A DNA stretch of 64,000 nucleotides from NCBI GenBank assembly GCA_003254925.1, contig QANZ01016777.1:100707-164706 (forward strand), written 5' to 3'. Positions 12,011-24,468 of the stretch are shown here, in pieces. Below the pieces are notes generated by a model that saw only the letters and a list, made by a program, of their open reading frames with translations, ran no database searches and was not told where the DNA came from. The position numbers were made by a program, and so were the translations under genes. The stretch comes from Chamaecrista fasciculata. Lineage: Eukaryota; Streptophyta; Magnoliopsida; Fabales; Fabaceae. Numbering within the stretch: the first letter of the stretch is position 1; each line of letters starts with the position of its first letter.

Positions 12011-12480
12011 GTTTGGGACCTGATATACATCATTCTAAACACCTTGACGCTTAGGCGCCGTGATCCTCCAAGACCCAACCTTGCCCTCTTCAGGAGGGAC
12101 AAGTGATATATATATCCTTCTAAACACCCAGGCGTCCAAGTGCCACGGTGATCCTCTCAAATACAATCCCGTAAATCTTGGTGTACTTGCATGACACTAT
12201 AGTGACAAGTCGCCATTAATCACATGCTCTAGCACCATCTACTACACTTCACTTTCCCTCTATAAATAGATACTTCAAAACCCTAACAAGGTAACACATT
12301 TGATCTCTCCAAAATATTTACTCTCATCTCCTATATTCTCTAACTTGAGCTTCGGAGTGGATTCACATAGATCTCCTCCTGTACATCCTTCTTGCAGGTC
12401 CTTCGTCAAGCTTCAAGACCTCACATGACTATCTCAATGGAAACCCAAAGGCAAATCCTTTTTGGCCCAACTTTTGTGTT
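12010..12480 (+). mobile_element. LTR-promoter-like retrotransposon remnant 1
   Basis: A TATA box in ctataaatagatac (near 12262) is followed about 90 bp later by acttgagcttcggagtgg and then cttcttgcaggtcc. The same order occurs at 33.9-34.3 kb and 36.3-36.7 kb. The phrase acttgagcgtcggagtg is one I associate with LTRs of plant Ty3-gypsy elements. The region 12020-12160 also holds a direct duplication of about 70 bp (ttctaaacacc...gtgatcctc). No internal domain or second LTR is seen. Confidence 0.45.
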
Positions 12481-12719
12481 TTGAGGACCAATTTAAAAAA
12501 TTATAAAAACATATAGGATCAATCTAAAACAAATAAAATATAAAGGATCAATTTAAAATTCACCCCATAGATAAAGAACCAATTTGAGGTTTTGCGGATT
12601 TTCTTTATTTAATTTTAATCTATTGGTCTATGTGTTAATTAGTAACAAGGAGTTAACCAATAGAGAGTATATATTTTTCCGAAGCAATGTTGGATGGTCT
12701 TCGTTTGATGAGTGAAAAT

Positions 12720-13060
12720 CTAAGAAGCATGGACACTGACACGGACACGGGACACGACACGGACACGGACACAGCGACACGCTAAACTCTTAAAATTACG
12801 CGACACGCCATATATTTATATATATAAATAATTAAATATTCATAATTTTGAATGAAAAATTTAAAAATTACAAGTTTTATTCATAATATATGTCATATGT
12901 ATTATTATTTTCTCTTATATGTCATCGTAAAGCCACAAAAAATTAATTTATATTTTAAAATTTATGAATATGTGTCGTGTCAGTGTCGTACGGGTATTGG
13001 ACACTGACACGTGTCCGACACGGCGACACGCCCTCAAAATAAAGTGTCCATGCTTCTTAG
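12720..13060. mobile_element. hAT-like MITE with perfect 17-bp inverted ends
   Basis: The left end is ctaagaagcatggacac (12720-12736) and the right end its exact inverse (13044-13060). The flanks are gtgaaaat (12712-12719) and gtaaaaat (13061-13068), 7 of 8 identical. An 8-bp duplication is typical of hAT transposons. The subterminal regions are packed with acacggacac/gtgtccgt words, which may be transposase-binding repeats. The centre is AT-rich and non-coding. Confidence 0.75.
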
Positions 13061-13192
13061 GTAAAAATCAATATTAAATTTTAAATATTTTTTATAAAAT
13101 ATAAATAAGAATATTCCCAAGACTCAAATAGGTAAAAATTTGTTTTTGATTACCAAAAACTCATATCGATAGAAACTCATCCTCATAATGTG

Positions 13193-13229
<37 letters not shown>

Positions 13230-13320
13230 AGAATATTTAAATTAAAGAAATACAGAAGAATATAATGATTGTTTCATTCAACTCATATGACTTGAATATG
13301 TTAATATCTAAAATTTTTAT

Positions 13321-13481
13321 ATCAACAAGTGTTTGGTGTAGTGGTGGGCGAGTTACACCCTAAGTGAGAGGACTCAGATTCGAACCCTAGAGTTGATATT
13401 GTTGAGAGGGCACAACCATTTCGTCTCTTTACTTAAACTGTTACACGGATAGATAAAGGAAACCCATGACCTTACGAAAAA
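13321..13481 (+). mobile_element. tRNA-derived SINE, copy B
   Basis: This copy is homologous to the SINE at 7260-7447 but on the other strand. The A box is tggtgtagtgg (13334-13344) and the B box gattcgaaccc (13377-13387), with the same 43-base spacing. The shared 5' start is atcaacaagtgttt and the 3' end is aaacccatgaccttac plus an A tail. The flanks aaaatttttata (13310-13321) and aaaatatttata (13482-13493) differ at one base, consistent with an older target duplication. The A/B box unit is not a functional tRNA gene. Confidence 0.75.
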
Positions 13482-13814
13482 AAAATATTTATAGGCTAAA
13501 AGATTTAAATAAAATTTTATAACAATAATAAAGAACATTATTAATTTCTTATACCCCAAAATTATATATTTATAATTTTGAGCTCCATTTAGTATAACAC
13601 TCAAAGACAACCATGCATTACCAAAATATCTTAACTATGGTATTAAATATTACATATTTTATGATCTTGGTTAGGGGTCATTTCCATTTATATTTCTTTT
13701 CTTCTAGATTATGCATTTTTTTTGGGACAATCTTCTAGATTATGCATACTGCTACGTAATTGTTAACGGGAATGGATCCCCTCCATTAGAAATTCTCTCC
13801 ATTTCTGTCCATTA

Positions 13815-14445
13815 AATTAAATCATAACCATCAATTAGATCCAATGTTTTAATATAATGCCATGTCATCTACCATCCCTTTTTTGTTAACCCAAGACACC
13901 GTTTGAAGCCTTTATCAGTTTATTGGACTCTTCTTCAACACCATGGTTCTCTTCCCTGAAAGACGCCGTGAAAATTAAAGGCTTGAAGGTGCTACTCGGC
14001 AGCGAAGACGGCGCTCTGGCCTTCGAAATTTACGCCGTCACTTTGACTGAGAAAGGAACCTACATTTTTTAGGCAAAGTCACTGTCAATTAAATCAAAAT
14101 CTTTTCCATTTTCATTTTCATTTTCTCTCGCGTTTCCCCTTTTCCCCTACCCTACCCTACCCTGCTGCGTCTTTCTTGTATCCCATAATGGTTGGCATAA
14201 TAACTTAAGCAGAAATGGAGAAAATGAAACTAATTTTGAGAAGAAAAAAAAATGATGGAGAAGCATGCATTTGCGAGGATTGAAGAGAGTCATGGTGTTG
14301 GGAAAGAAGAAGAGTCCAGTAGAGGCTGGATGGTCCAAAAACGCTGTCTTGGCCTCTTGGGTTAACAAAAAAGGGATGTTTTGCTCTAGTAGATGATGTG
14401 GCATTATATAAAACATTGGATCTAATGGATGGCTAGGATTTAATC
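13815..14445. mobile_element. Foldback element with a possible captured coding piece
   Basis: The arms contain aattagatccaatgttttaa, ataatgccatgtcatct and tttttgttaacccaaga on the left, with the inverse of each on the right (about 14340-14440). The interior at about 13955-14070 reads openly on the plus strand as SLKDAVKIKGLKVLLGSEDG then ALAFEIYAVTLTEKG, with GC-rich codons unlike the flanks, and then meets a stop. I do not recognise the protein. No target duplication could be fixed, so the superfamily is open. Confidence 0.5.
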
Positions 14446-15084
14446 AACGTGTTCTTAACATACCAACGAGTGTCACATGCAAGAAGATTCAGGACTCCAA
14501 TGACACTAGTGTCGATATTACCATCCATTCAGCTTTCTTCATTAATTTCATAACTCATTTTTTTTAAAACAAATTACATAATTTTCAAGCACTAATTTTT
14601 AAACCAAGATATATGTATCTTCACCCAGTCTCATAATTACAAAATTTGCCGACTCCATGAGATGTTCTTGGTTAAAGCGTGAGTGTCAGTAGCGGGTACT
14701 GCACTGCGGGGAAAATATGTTTTCTGCAAATACTACTAATTTTCTACAACAAATTTTAGAACTTGATAAAAGAAATTCGGAAAACTAACAATTTTGTGTT
14801 GATTAAAATGTATGCTATAAAGATATGAAGCAAACAAGTATTCTGTAAAACAAAACAAATTTCAAGGGAAGCATCTCAAATAATGTTTGTCTATATGCAC
14901 AACTAGGGTTCTCTATCTTAAGCCATCTGGTAACCGGAAGTCTAGTATGACTCAATTCTAGCCCAAAACCTAGAATACACGTCTAAGTATTAAGTAAGCC
15001 GCAGAGAGTGCAAGATATTGGCAACTGAGGTAATCAATTTTTGGTTGGTAAGAGCAAGAAGGAATCCACATATTATGAGACATG
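14446..15084. other. Spacer downstream of the SCAMP gene
   Basis: AT-rich sequence that probably includes the SCAMP 3' UTR near its right end. No gene or clear repeat is seen. Confidence 0.4.
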
Positions 15085-18000
15085 TCATAGAGCAGCCATC
15101 ATGGTGCCTCTAGCAGCTTCACGCTTCATCTGAGCAGCCTTGCCACTGCCACGGAAGTACATGTATACTTGCTGCAAATATAAATAAATAGATAAACAGT
15201 TAAACAAGATAAGCGCTAGTAGTGCCAAGTGAAAAACACGTTAATGCTAGAATATTGTAAGAACCTGGATAACCCAGATGCTCAGCAGAGACTCCAGGCA
15301 GAAAAGTCCAAACCCAATAAAGTAGAATATCTGCCAAGGAGAACAAGTTTTGAATTTATATAGACATGAAATAAATAAACCCGTTGGGCTAAAAAACAAT
15401 AATTTCCGACTATTGTTGTAAGATTATGTGCTGGCTTTGCTCGTCTCAAGAAACCAGCCACAAGAATGAGACCAACAGGCGTTTGAAAACTTACCCCAAC
15501 CAATACGTGGTCACCCAATAAATCTATCGCAGGAAGGATACCTCTGTCCACATCACACCACCATTTAACACCAAAATTAGTTTTAATCAAATATGGAAGC
15601 AAAATGGCAGAGTATAATAATTGCATATATGATATATCTACAAGAAATCATGATGTACTAGTCCCCAAAGGCAGCACAATGACAACAAAGAAATTATAAA
15701 AACAGGACCGTTATTATGTGCAATAGCTACAAAATTTGCTGGGTAAATTTTCCCTACTTAGTGCCACCTTTTGGGAATGGTTAGGATTTAAGAGAAGGGA
15801 AGGTTAAGGAAGGTTAATACCACCTACAAAATATCCCAATTTGGGATATATTTAATTAACGAAGAAATTAATCCTCCATGAGCTTATCCTCAACCTTGAA
15901 TTTTTAACTTCTCAAACATGAGCAAGATATCACAATTATTTTCCCTTCACTTCTCTTCCATTATCCTCAAGTACAAACATACCGTTAGTGAATACAAATC
16001 AAAACAATAAGATACTTCAGTGATCCCCAGAGTTTACTTCATTTCCAGTAGATTACATCAACAAGGGTACCCATAAAAGATAGTTAGGTTGGGAACTAGA
16101 TAACATAAGCAAAGGTTTGGAAGAAAACTCACGTGAGAGATTTCCCTTTAAAGATAATTGGAGGAGCAACTGCAGAGAATATGCAAAAGGCAATGTGCAG
16201 CTGATAGAGGGAAACAGAGGAAACAAGAGATTAATATTCGGAAAATTAGTGTAGAATGAAAGCCCACAATGAGAAAGTATATAAACTTGCCAGGTAAAAC
16301 AAGAAAAACCAGCCAAACTTCAGAGCACTGTCAGTCCTGTGAAAGAGATAGCACAAATTATGAAAATAGAAATAGAACAAGAGCAGGAGAAACCAGGAAG
16401 GGTCCTGATAATAAAATGGTTCCTGTTCACTGTACAAGTATTCCTATAATTTGTAGAAAGGTTGACATCTAATAATAATCATAAAAAGTCAGCCAAATAG
16501 AACCTTGCAGACGCATATTTGGGACTGCAACATTTAGGCTTCATAATATTAATGAAGCATTGATGATGGACAATAGTAATGATTTTTATTTCTCAGATCA
16601 ACATGTAAACTGAAATGAAAACCTCTAAAACAGACCTCTCTGTTGCAAACGAGAAAAAAATGAATAAATTCAGATTCTGAACTACCTCATAGCACGATAA
16701 AGTGGGCGGTACCAAATCACATAGGCTCCTGGAACGCCTGAAATAAAGTAGATAATAGCCAGAAACCAGATTGTTGGACCTACAAGGGAAAATAATCCAT
16801 GATGAGTTAGCAAGAGCGTGATGCAATACAGTTTATTTGTGGTCCAACATAACATATATTTATTAATCAAACCTTCCCCTTTGATCCAAGCTGTAGTAAC
16901 TGCAATAATATTCCATGCAAGACAGAGAACCAAACCTGCACATTGTTTCATACTTCAAAAACTTAAGATACATTGAAAAGATTAAAATAAAAAAATATTT
17001 TAGAAGAAAATCTCAGAGTTCAACATTTTAAGACAGGCGCAGTGAAAAGGCATCTCCTTTCAATTCCACAAGTTCAATAATTTGTTTTGGAAATTATGAC
17101 CCACTATAATCTGGAAACATACATATTTTTTTTTCAATTTTAAGCAACTCCAAATTTAACAAAACACCTACAGCTGTCGTTCGTAAAAGTACATCTCACA
17201 GCTGGAAAAATAATATTATAGACTAAATACATAATCTAGTTGATTTACAATCAATCTTGATGAAATAAGAAACATAGAATTTCTAATCTACAGCAGTAGG
17301 TGCCTTAGAATCTGATCCAGAGCCTGAAGATCAAGAATGAAAATTAAAATTTCTGTATTAGAATTCCTTGACAGATCATAGTACAATCACATTATAAAGT
17401 ACTCTGACATTCAGCATATCAAGCAAAAGGCTAGAAAACTTGTAGTTTTCAAGTCTTTTTGGTTGGTCTTCAGACCTCAGGCATTGAGCACATGGTAAAT
17501 CCCGAAAGAATGCAAATATATATATATATACATGTATACTGATTACTGAATAATTTCGAGTTGAACTAATGAATAATATAAAATTCAAACTATCAGTTGC
17601 TAACTCAAATACATAGTGAAAATCATAAGCAAAAGAAAAAATTAATCTAAAATCAATTATCAACAAGAAAGTAGCTACTAGCAAGTTATGATCTAAAACA
17701 AAAGGCTTCATCGTACCCAAAAATGTTGTGAATGCAACATACTGAACCTTCTGAAGATGTATTGGTATTTCCTTCCCAATGTCATGGTGAATGATCGGGA
17801 AAAAAGGCGGCCAATTTTTCTCCTCTATAACTATACCAGCTGTGGCTCCCACCAAAAAAAAAAGAATTGTTATACAACTATAGAGATGTTTAATGTTGGC
17901 TAAGTCAGAATGAATAAACTCACTTACCTCTGGCTATAGCATCTTCCCTTCGTTTTAGTTCCTAAAAAAAATCATGAGATTACTAATTACCTGATAGTAA

Positions 18001-20155
18001 TGACCAATTTAACTAATAACAAGGTAAACATGAGCACAATAAAGGATTTAAAATCTGAAATGACAGTCCAGCATTTGCATACATTGTACACAACAGAAGG
18101 AATATTCATTTATTAACATGAAATAGTAAATTCGAATAAGGTCATGCAGTTCAGTATCACTATAGACGACCCTTTCTAACAATTAGATCCCTGACATTGA
18201 ACATTTGAACTTATAATTGACAAAACCATATAATTAAATTGGCACATAGTTCAATAACAATCTAAGATATTGAATCTGACTCATCAGGTTTAGAATACTG
18301 AACTGATACTTGTTTCAATGCTACAAACAATATATCAGGATAAATCACCTGTTCCCTCTTTCTCAATTCAGCCTCCTTGGCTTGAAGCTCCTTCTCCTTT
18401 GCTTTGACATCCTAAAGTTGATAAGAAAAACCATCAAATCATTGGCCCACAAGTACTTTTAGAGAAAGAATAATATCAATATTCACTTCCATTTATGTAT
18501 AATTATTCTACCTGTGAGGAATTGAGAGGAATATCAATAGTTGCTCCACGATCATAAGGTTCTGGAGGAAGAGGTGAAAGCTTAGATGTTGCAGCAGGGA
18601 CACTTCCAGGGTTCTGAGACATTTAGCAAAAATGTATTAAGCCATTGAATGAAAAGTTCTCTAGTGTTTTACACATACAGAACAAGCTTCATGAGCTGTA
18701 ACCCGCACTAAAAGAAATTATCTCGTTGGCAAAATACGATCTTCCAAATCTAATAGGTTATTTAATTCTGAACCCTAAACCAATGGCAAACTTCACACAA
18801 GGTACATATCCTTTCTTTAGTTTCCACATAAATAAATCCCTCCCTCACTCCTCTATTAGATTTTCAAAAAACAATCGATAAAGTGATCTGAGAGGTCCTC
18901 CAGCCCCTCCATCCATAATATCTATGATGAACCTGACATCACTCATTTAGCAGTTCTCATTATTCCCGTCCTCCAACCCCTCCACTACATAGGAAATATC
19001 TTTTAAGTTTCTTAATTCTCCTTGTAACTGAATCTGGAACATTGAATAGAGACATACATATGCATTGAGAATCTCTCTTTAACTGAATCTGGTGCTTCAT
19101 TTTTTTTGGTTAAAATATTATAATATAGTTTTCCCTATCTTAATTAATGGTACCCATGAGATGATAGAGAAAGCTTACAGTAGTATAAAATGCACCTCCA
19201 CCATAATTTGATAGCCCATGCCCTTTAGCTGTTCCATCCTAATATTATCAATGAAAATGGATAACCCTTCAATTTTGATAATAATGCCTAATAAGGGAGA
19301 AGGGGGTAAAAGCACCAAAAAAGTATAAGGAAGGGCATCTGCAAATGTAGGCTTATAATTTTAAAAATTGTGTTCTTAAGGGTCAACAATTAAAGGCTTT
19401 TCTAGACTAGAGAGCTTCTGACCATTGTATTTTGAATGTTCGTTCGTAGCTTAAGTTTCATCTTCTCAAGGCTTTCAAAGTTTATTAATTTCATTAATCA
19501 TGTCAATGTTGATGAGCCTTGTGATGTAAAATCTTGGCTTACTTTAAAAGCACAAATAACTGAATAGATGATAGAAAGGTAAATAAAAATTCACTCAATT
19601 TTGCTAACACCCTTACAGTGAAAACAGAATGAAGAGAAAGCAATCGGAGAATCACTGTAAAGCTTCTAGTCTTCTTAGTCAAATGTTACTGTTCGGAATT
19701 CGGATGCAGATTCTGGACGGTTCTAGACTTCTAGTAACTAGTGAGTAAAAGGAAGGCACAACAAGATCGGAAGAAAACATTTAACCTAAATTGTGCTGCT
19801 CAAACAGCACGAACAGACCTAAAAACTTATACTTCTGTTTTCTGGAAACAAGCATTCCGCAGGTGCACGAAGAATTGCCTGTTAAGCTCCAATGTGAAAT
19901 TCAATTCACCAATCACCAGTTATCTCAAATACCACAAACGGATCTAACTAGATGAAAACCATAAATGAAATGAGCATGAACAATCATTCACATAAACAAC
20001 AGCATGCAATGCACTAGTAAGTAATAAGGTATAAGCTAATAGATCCAATTCAAGGGAATGAGACAGTATGCATAAGAGGTGAATTTACCCATCGAACTTA
20101 CCGCAAAGGGATTGACCTCTTCTTCTTCGAAAGGGTTAGAATCGAACCGACTCAT
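15085..20155 (-). CDS. SCAMP: Secretory carrier-associated membrane protein (SCAMP)
   Basis: Thirteen exons on the minus strand: 20155-20102, 19238-19179, 18613-18512, 18411-18349, 17961-17928, 17839-17717, 16935-16873, 16779-16686, 16336-16291, 16200-16133, 15543-15495, 15330-15265 and 15171-15085. Together they give 302 residues in one frame. Two NPF motifs lie at residues 7-9 and 15-17. A predicted coiled coil ([20 protein letters not shown]) covers about 74-105, followed by the hallmark [16 protein letters not shown]. Four membrane segments lie at about 137-165, 168-190, 203-225 and 243-273, and a short cytosolic tail ends MMAAL. Family knowledge: plant SCAMPs sit in the plasma membrane, trans-Golgi/early endosome and cell plate and take part in vesicle traffic. 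One oddity is the intron after exon 9, which must use a GC donor (CTG|GCAAGT at 16291/16290). A GT alternative 5 bases downstream breaks the frame. Confidence 0.93.
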
Positions 20156-20489
20156 TGGACTTGAGAAAAAATAGATCTACGCAATGAGAGTAGACAAAAC
20201 CGAATGGATCTAAGCGAAACTAAAAAGAAGAAGACAAAAGGAAATGGAAATCACTGAGTGATAGAGAGAATGAAGAAAAGATTCCAGAAATGAGCTGCCA
20301 ATTGGTGTTTAGCAGAGTGAGAAGGGTTTTGGATGAAAATGCGGTTTCTCTATTCGGTATTGCTTCTTCAGTACAATAAGTAACTGAAAAGAGAAAAAAT
20401 GTGTGAGGGTATTTCAGTTCGCGCGTGACGTACTATATTCATACACGGAAGACGCAGGATGGAAAATAAATAAATCAAAATAATAATAA

Positions 20490-20816
20490 GCGTACATTAT
20501 ACTTTGGTACCCTATTCTTTTGAAAGTGATATTTTGGTATCACTTTTTGCACCGTTAACACTTTGGTACCTGTTTTATGAACCGATTTCACTTTGTTATC
20601 TTGTTCTTTCATGATTTGTTACCTTGTTTTATCTTTATTAGGGTACCATAATGTTGACGGTACAAAGAATATGATATCAAAATGTCACTTTCGAAAGAAC
20701 AAAGTACCAAAATATTAAAAGTACAAAGAACAGGATACCAAAGTATCACTTTTGAAATAGCAGGGTACCAAAGTGAAATTGATCCATAGAACAGGGTATC
20801 AAAATGTAATTTACTC
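20490..20816. mobile_element. Mutator-like foldback MITE upstream of SCAMP
   Basis: A 327-bp palindromic element whose two halves consist of repeated tttggtacc/ggtaccaaa phrases. It is flanked by a perfect 9-bp duplication, taataataa, at 20481-20489 and 20817-20825. Its ends and motif order match the element at 51483-51850. It lies about 335 bp upstream of the SCAMP start codon and so probably within its promoter. No coding capacity. Confidence 0.75.
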
Positions 20817-20825
20817 TAATAATAA

Positions 20826-22498
20826 TAATGTTTTAATATAGGGTGTGATATAATAATTACCTCATTTATTTTTTTGAATTGAGTGGTGAAAGTCTAAATT
20901 CAATTTTGACTATAGAGACTACTCGCCGTTTTTTTTTAAAGATAGAAATAATATAATGAAAAAATTAATCATTATTATTATTAATGCTAGATATTTTTAT
21001 TAAAAGAAAATTGTTATTTCATACATTTTATAAGTGATTATTTGAAAAAAAAAAATGAAAACAATCCTGTGTGGAGCCGTCTCAAATTTGATACTTTAAT
21101 CAACTGCCCCTGTTTAATATTTAAATTCTTTCTGTTCTTTTTATGTATGTTTTGAGGACATGTCCCATCATACTGCAAGAAACATGCTAATAAGGTTTGA
21201 TACTGTCATTGCCAATAAGAATCAAGTTGAGGTTATTTTTTTATGAAACGTTTTGAACTCCTATTGGACTTCTCAAGCGTTCAATTATCTTAGTTTTTTT
21301 TTTTTCAAAATTTATATAAATATTTTTTTTAAAATATGATTAAATGACGATTAAAAAAAAAATTAATTTCTGTTAGTTGAAGGTTCTCAAAATCTCATCC
21401 TAAAAAATAATGAAAAAATAGTTAGGATTAAAAAGGACGACAATTCAGACCCAAAAAAAAAAAAGGACGACAATTGAGAGGCCACTTGAAAATAATCCAT
21501 AGACTAAACTCCTCCCTAAGCCTCACTCATATACATGAATCTTTATAATAGCGACAATCTACCAAAAATAATGTTTAACAACAAAAGGTGGCCAGCTAAT
21601 ATAGCTATTAGCTAAACTTGAAAGGCATATACAATTTGTTTGGTCTGATCAATCAAAACTTTAGAATGCTGGACTCTCATAAAATGTTAAAAGTAATTAT
21701 GCCCTTCCATTTTTTTTATTTTCAGAGATTTTACCTTTTATTCTTTAAATTTGTTTTAAAATTATGATTTAATTTCTAAATATTAAAATATAATTTCTTT
21801 GAATTTTTAATAAATATGTACTATTTAACCTCTAAGAATAACATTTTAAAAATGAAATAATTTGTTATTAAAAAAATGACTAAAAAATATTTTTTTTTAT
21901 ATTTAAAGACGAAATTATAATTTTAAAATAAATTTAAGAATTAGAAAAGATAAGCTTATTGCTTTTTTTTTCTCTGGTCATAAAATTATACCCACCCTTT
22001 GTAATATCACCAGTGTACACAACATATAACATGATTAATATTTGAAAGACATGGTGAAATCTATAATTACAGTGCAACTAATCAAATTGCATTTCACTTT
22101 GAAAGACGAACATGGAATCGAATAGGGCAGTAGAATTACATTTGATTACCAAATATTTGGAAACAATTATCAAACGAATGGGGTTAGTTAGTAGTACTAA
22201 CGTCTGTGCAATACACACATCATGGCATGGTTTTAATGACCTATATAGAATTCACAACTATAGATATGACAAGAATGAGACAGAGGGAGGATTGGTGACT
22301 GAACTTTTCTGAAGCTGTTTGGATTAAACAAACCTCCTTCTAACAGTAATTAGCATGTGAATATTGGATGGGTTAGTAGGAAACAATGAACAGTAGGGAC
22401 AAATCTCTATTTGAGCCCTGCTCAGATTATATGTATACTTCTACTAGTTGAAGTAAATCTCTTCGCCTTCATTCACGAGCAGAAAATACTACTATTTC
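20826..22498. other. AT-rich spacer with one hairpin element
   Basis: At about 21728-21957 the left arm (attctttaaatttgtttta, ttatgattt) is answered by the inverse of the right arm (taattcttaaatttatttta), so about 70-bp arms can pair. At 21432-21475 the phrase aaaggacgacaatt occurs twice. No gene is seen. Confidence 0.45.
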
Positions 22499-24430
22499 TC
22501 AGTCATCATTTGATCTTCTTTTGGGAGACTCCCTCCTTATCATATCTAGTAAGTACTGAACGACCTCTGACATCGGTGGCCTAAATTCTGGCTCTGACTG
22601 CAGTAGATACATCGAAACCCGGAAAAGTAAATACCAGCAACTTAGGAAGATTAATAGGCTAATAAATAGCATTAGTAAGCTTGAAAGCTGCACTGGTATA
22701 TGAGTTTACCTGAACACATTGAGAAATAATGTCTGCGAAGTTTGACAATGATTTGGCCGGGTATTCTCCATTGAGAGAAGGATCAACCATACTTGATAAC
22801 GCATCAATGTCATGAAGTTGGGGAATTGCCCATCTTACTAGAAACTGTTCCCCTCGAGTGCGTGTCCTGACCAAGATGTTTAGAATACATAAATCAACTA
22901 ACTGGATGAAAACCTAAAAAGGGGTGACAAGTATTTGGTTTGCATTCTCACCTGTCATAGGACTGTCGGCCTGTCAAAAGTTCTAACATAACCACTCCTA
23001 AGCTGTACACATCACTCTGGTGTGTATAAATTCCTGACTCAAATTCTGGAGCTCCATAGCCGTAAGCTGTTAGCAGATGTCCTGATAGCTGAACAAGTTT
23101 GTAGTAATATCAGATTGTTAGGAATGAAAAATACTTGAACACCATCATTTAGGATATGCTTCAAAATAACCTTGAGTGCTGTGATTGTGCGAACTACTCC
23201 AGATGAACATCCAATAGAACTTTTAAATGTTCCGGTTTTAGTTTTATGACTATGAATGTGCAAGCTTGTCCATATTTTCCATTCCCTCCAATTAGCACTA
23301 GCATTGTTACTTGAGTAATAGGGATCAGAATAAGCCATTTTGTAGACAAAGCTTCATGTTGATAAATACTTTACCACAATTTAGTAAGGCCGCTAATCAC
23401 TCTATTGGAGAGGTGTCATATAAGGCAGTGCCCGGTGGATTCTCATAGTTTTTTTTTTTTTTCTGAAATATAATTGAGCTTGAGAAATTAAGACTGAAGT
23501 TAATACTTCTACTCATCATTCACTAAATAGATCTTCCTTCAAACCCATGTCAGAGGGCAATACATACATTTTAGAGGTTAGACATATATGGGATATCTAA
23601 TTCACTCTTATTTTCTATTGTAAAAAATAGTTTTATATAACTTCCAATCCACATTTTCAGAGGTGGAAGAGATTTATGATAGAACTTCTCCAATTCACTG
23701 ATGCAAGTTCAATATGAATTCCTACTTCCACTTCCTCCCGTGGAGCCTATTGGGGGATGTTGCTTTTAATATCTGTGTTGCAACTTAAGTTATAAACAAT
23801 GTATTGGTGAGAAAGCCACAATCTCTGAGTTTCAAAGATATGAAGAGACCACATACTCAACTCAGACTAGCCTACGGCAATAGACACCCTGAACTGCTGA
23901 GTGTTTACTATTTTAAGAGATTTTATCAATTCATAGAATATTCCTATAGGACCAGAGAAAATCAGAAAAAAAATACCCTAATGATATAATCGAAGTGTCG
24001 CATGGGAAGGTTACAAAACAAAGATAATCACATGTCTATTTCAAAAGATAATAAAATCAATATGGTACCTGACTCACGGCACCTGACGCTATCAAGGGAG
24101 CCAAACCACAATCAGAAACACGCACAGATAGATCATCATCAAGGAGAATATTGGCGGCCTTGAAATTTCTGTGTACAACAGGTGGCTGGCAGATCTCATG
24201 TAGATACCTTCTCAGATGACCACAGCAAGTATTAGATTCAAAACATAAGATATGTCTGTAAAACATAGATATGTTCACACAGGAAAATTCTTCTACTCCT
24301 CAGTGCCTCAACTTCCAATTACATTTAAAGATCTTTGAAGCTAGAGAATATATTTCTGATAAAGCGTTGGCATGGTTCAACTTCATTCCAAAAATTTTTG
24401 ACTTTATGATTATTACCCACCCCTGCCTCN

Positions 24431-24468
<38 letters not shown>

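Noticed and set aside
13334..13387. tRNA gene from A-box and B-box match
   Set aside because: No acceptor stem or cloverleaf could be built, and a second copy with a target duplication shows it is a SINE.
15282..15626. Separate 114-codon minus-strand gene
   Set aside because: It is read-through of SCAMP exons 11 and 12 and introns; the true exons join others in frame.
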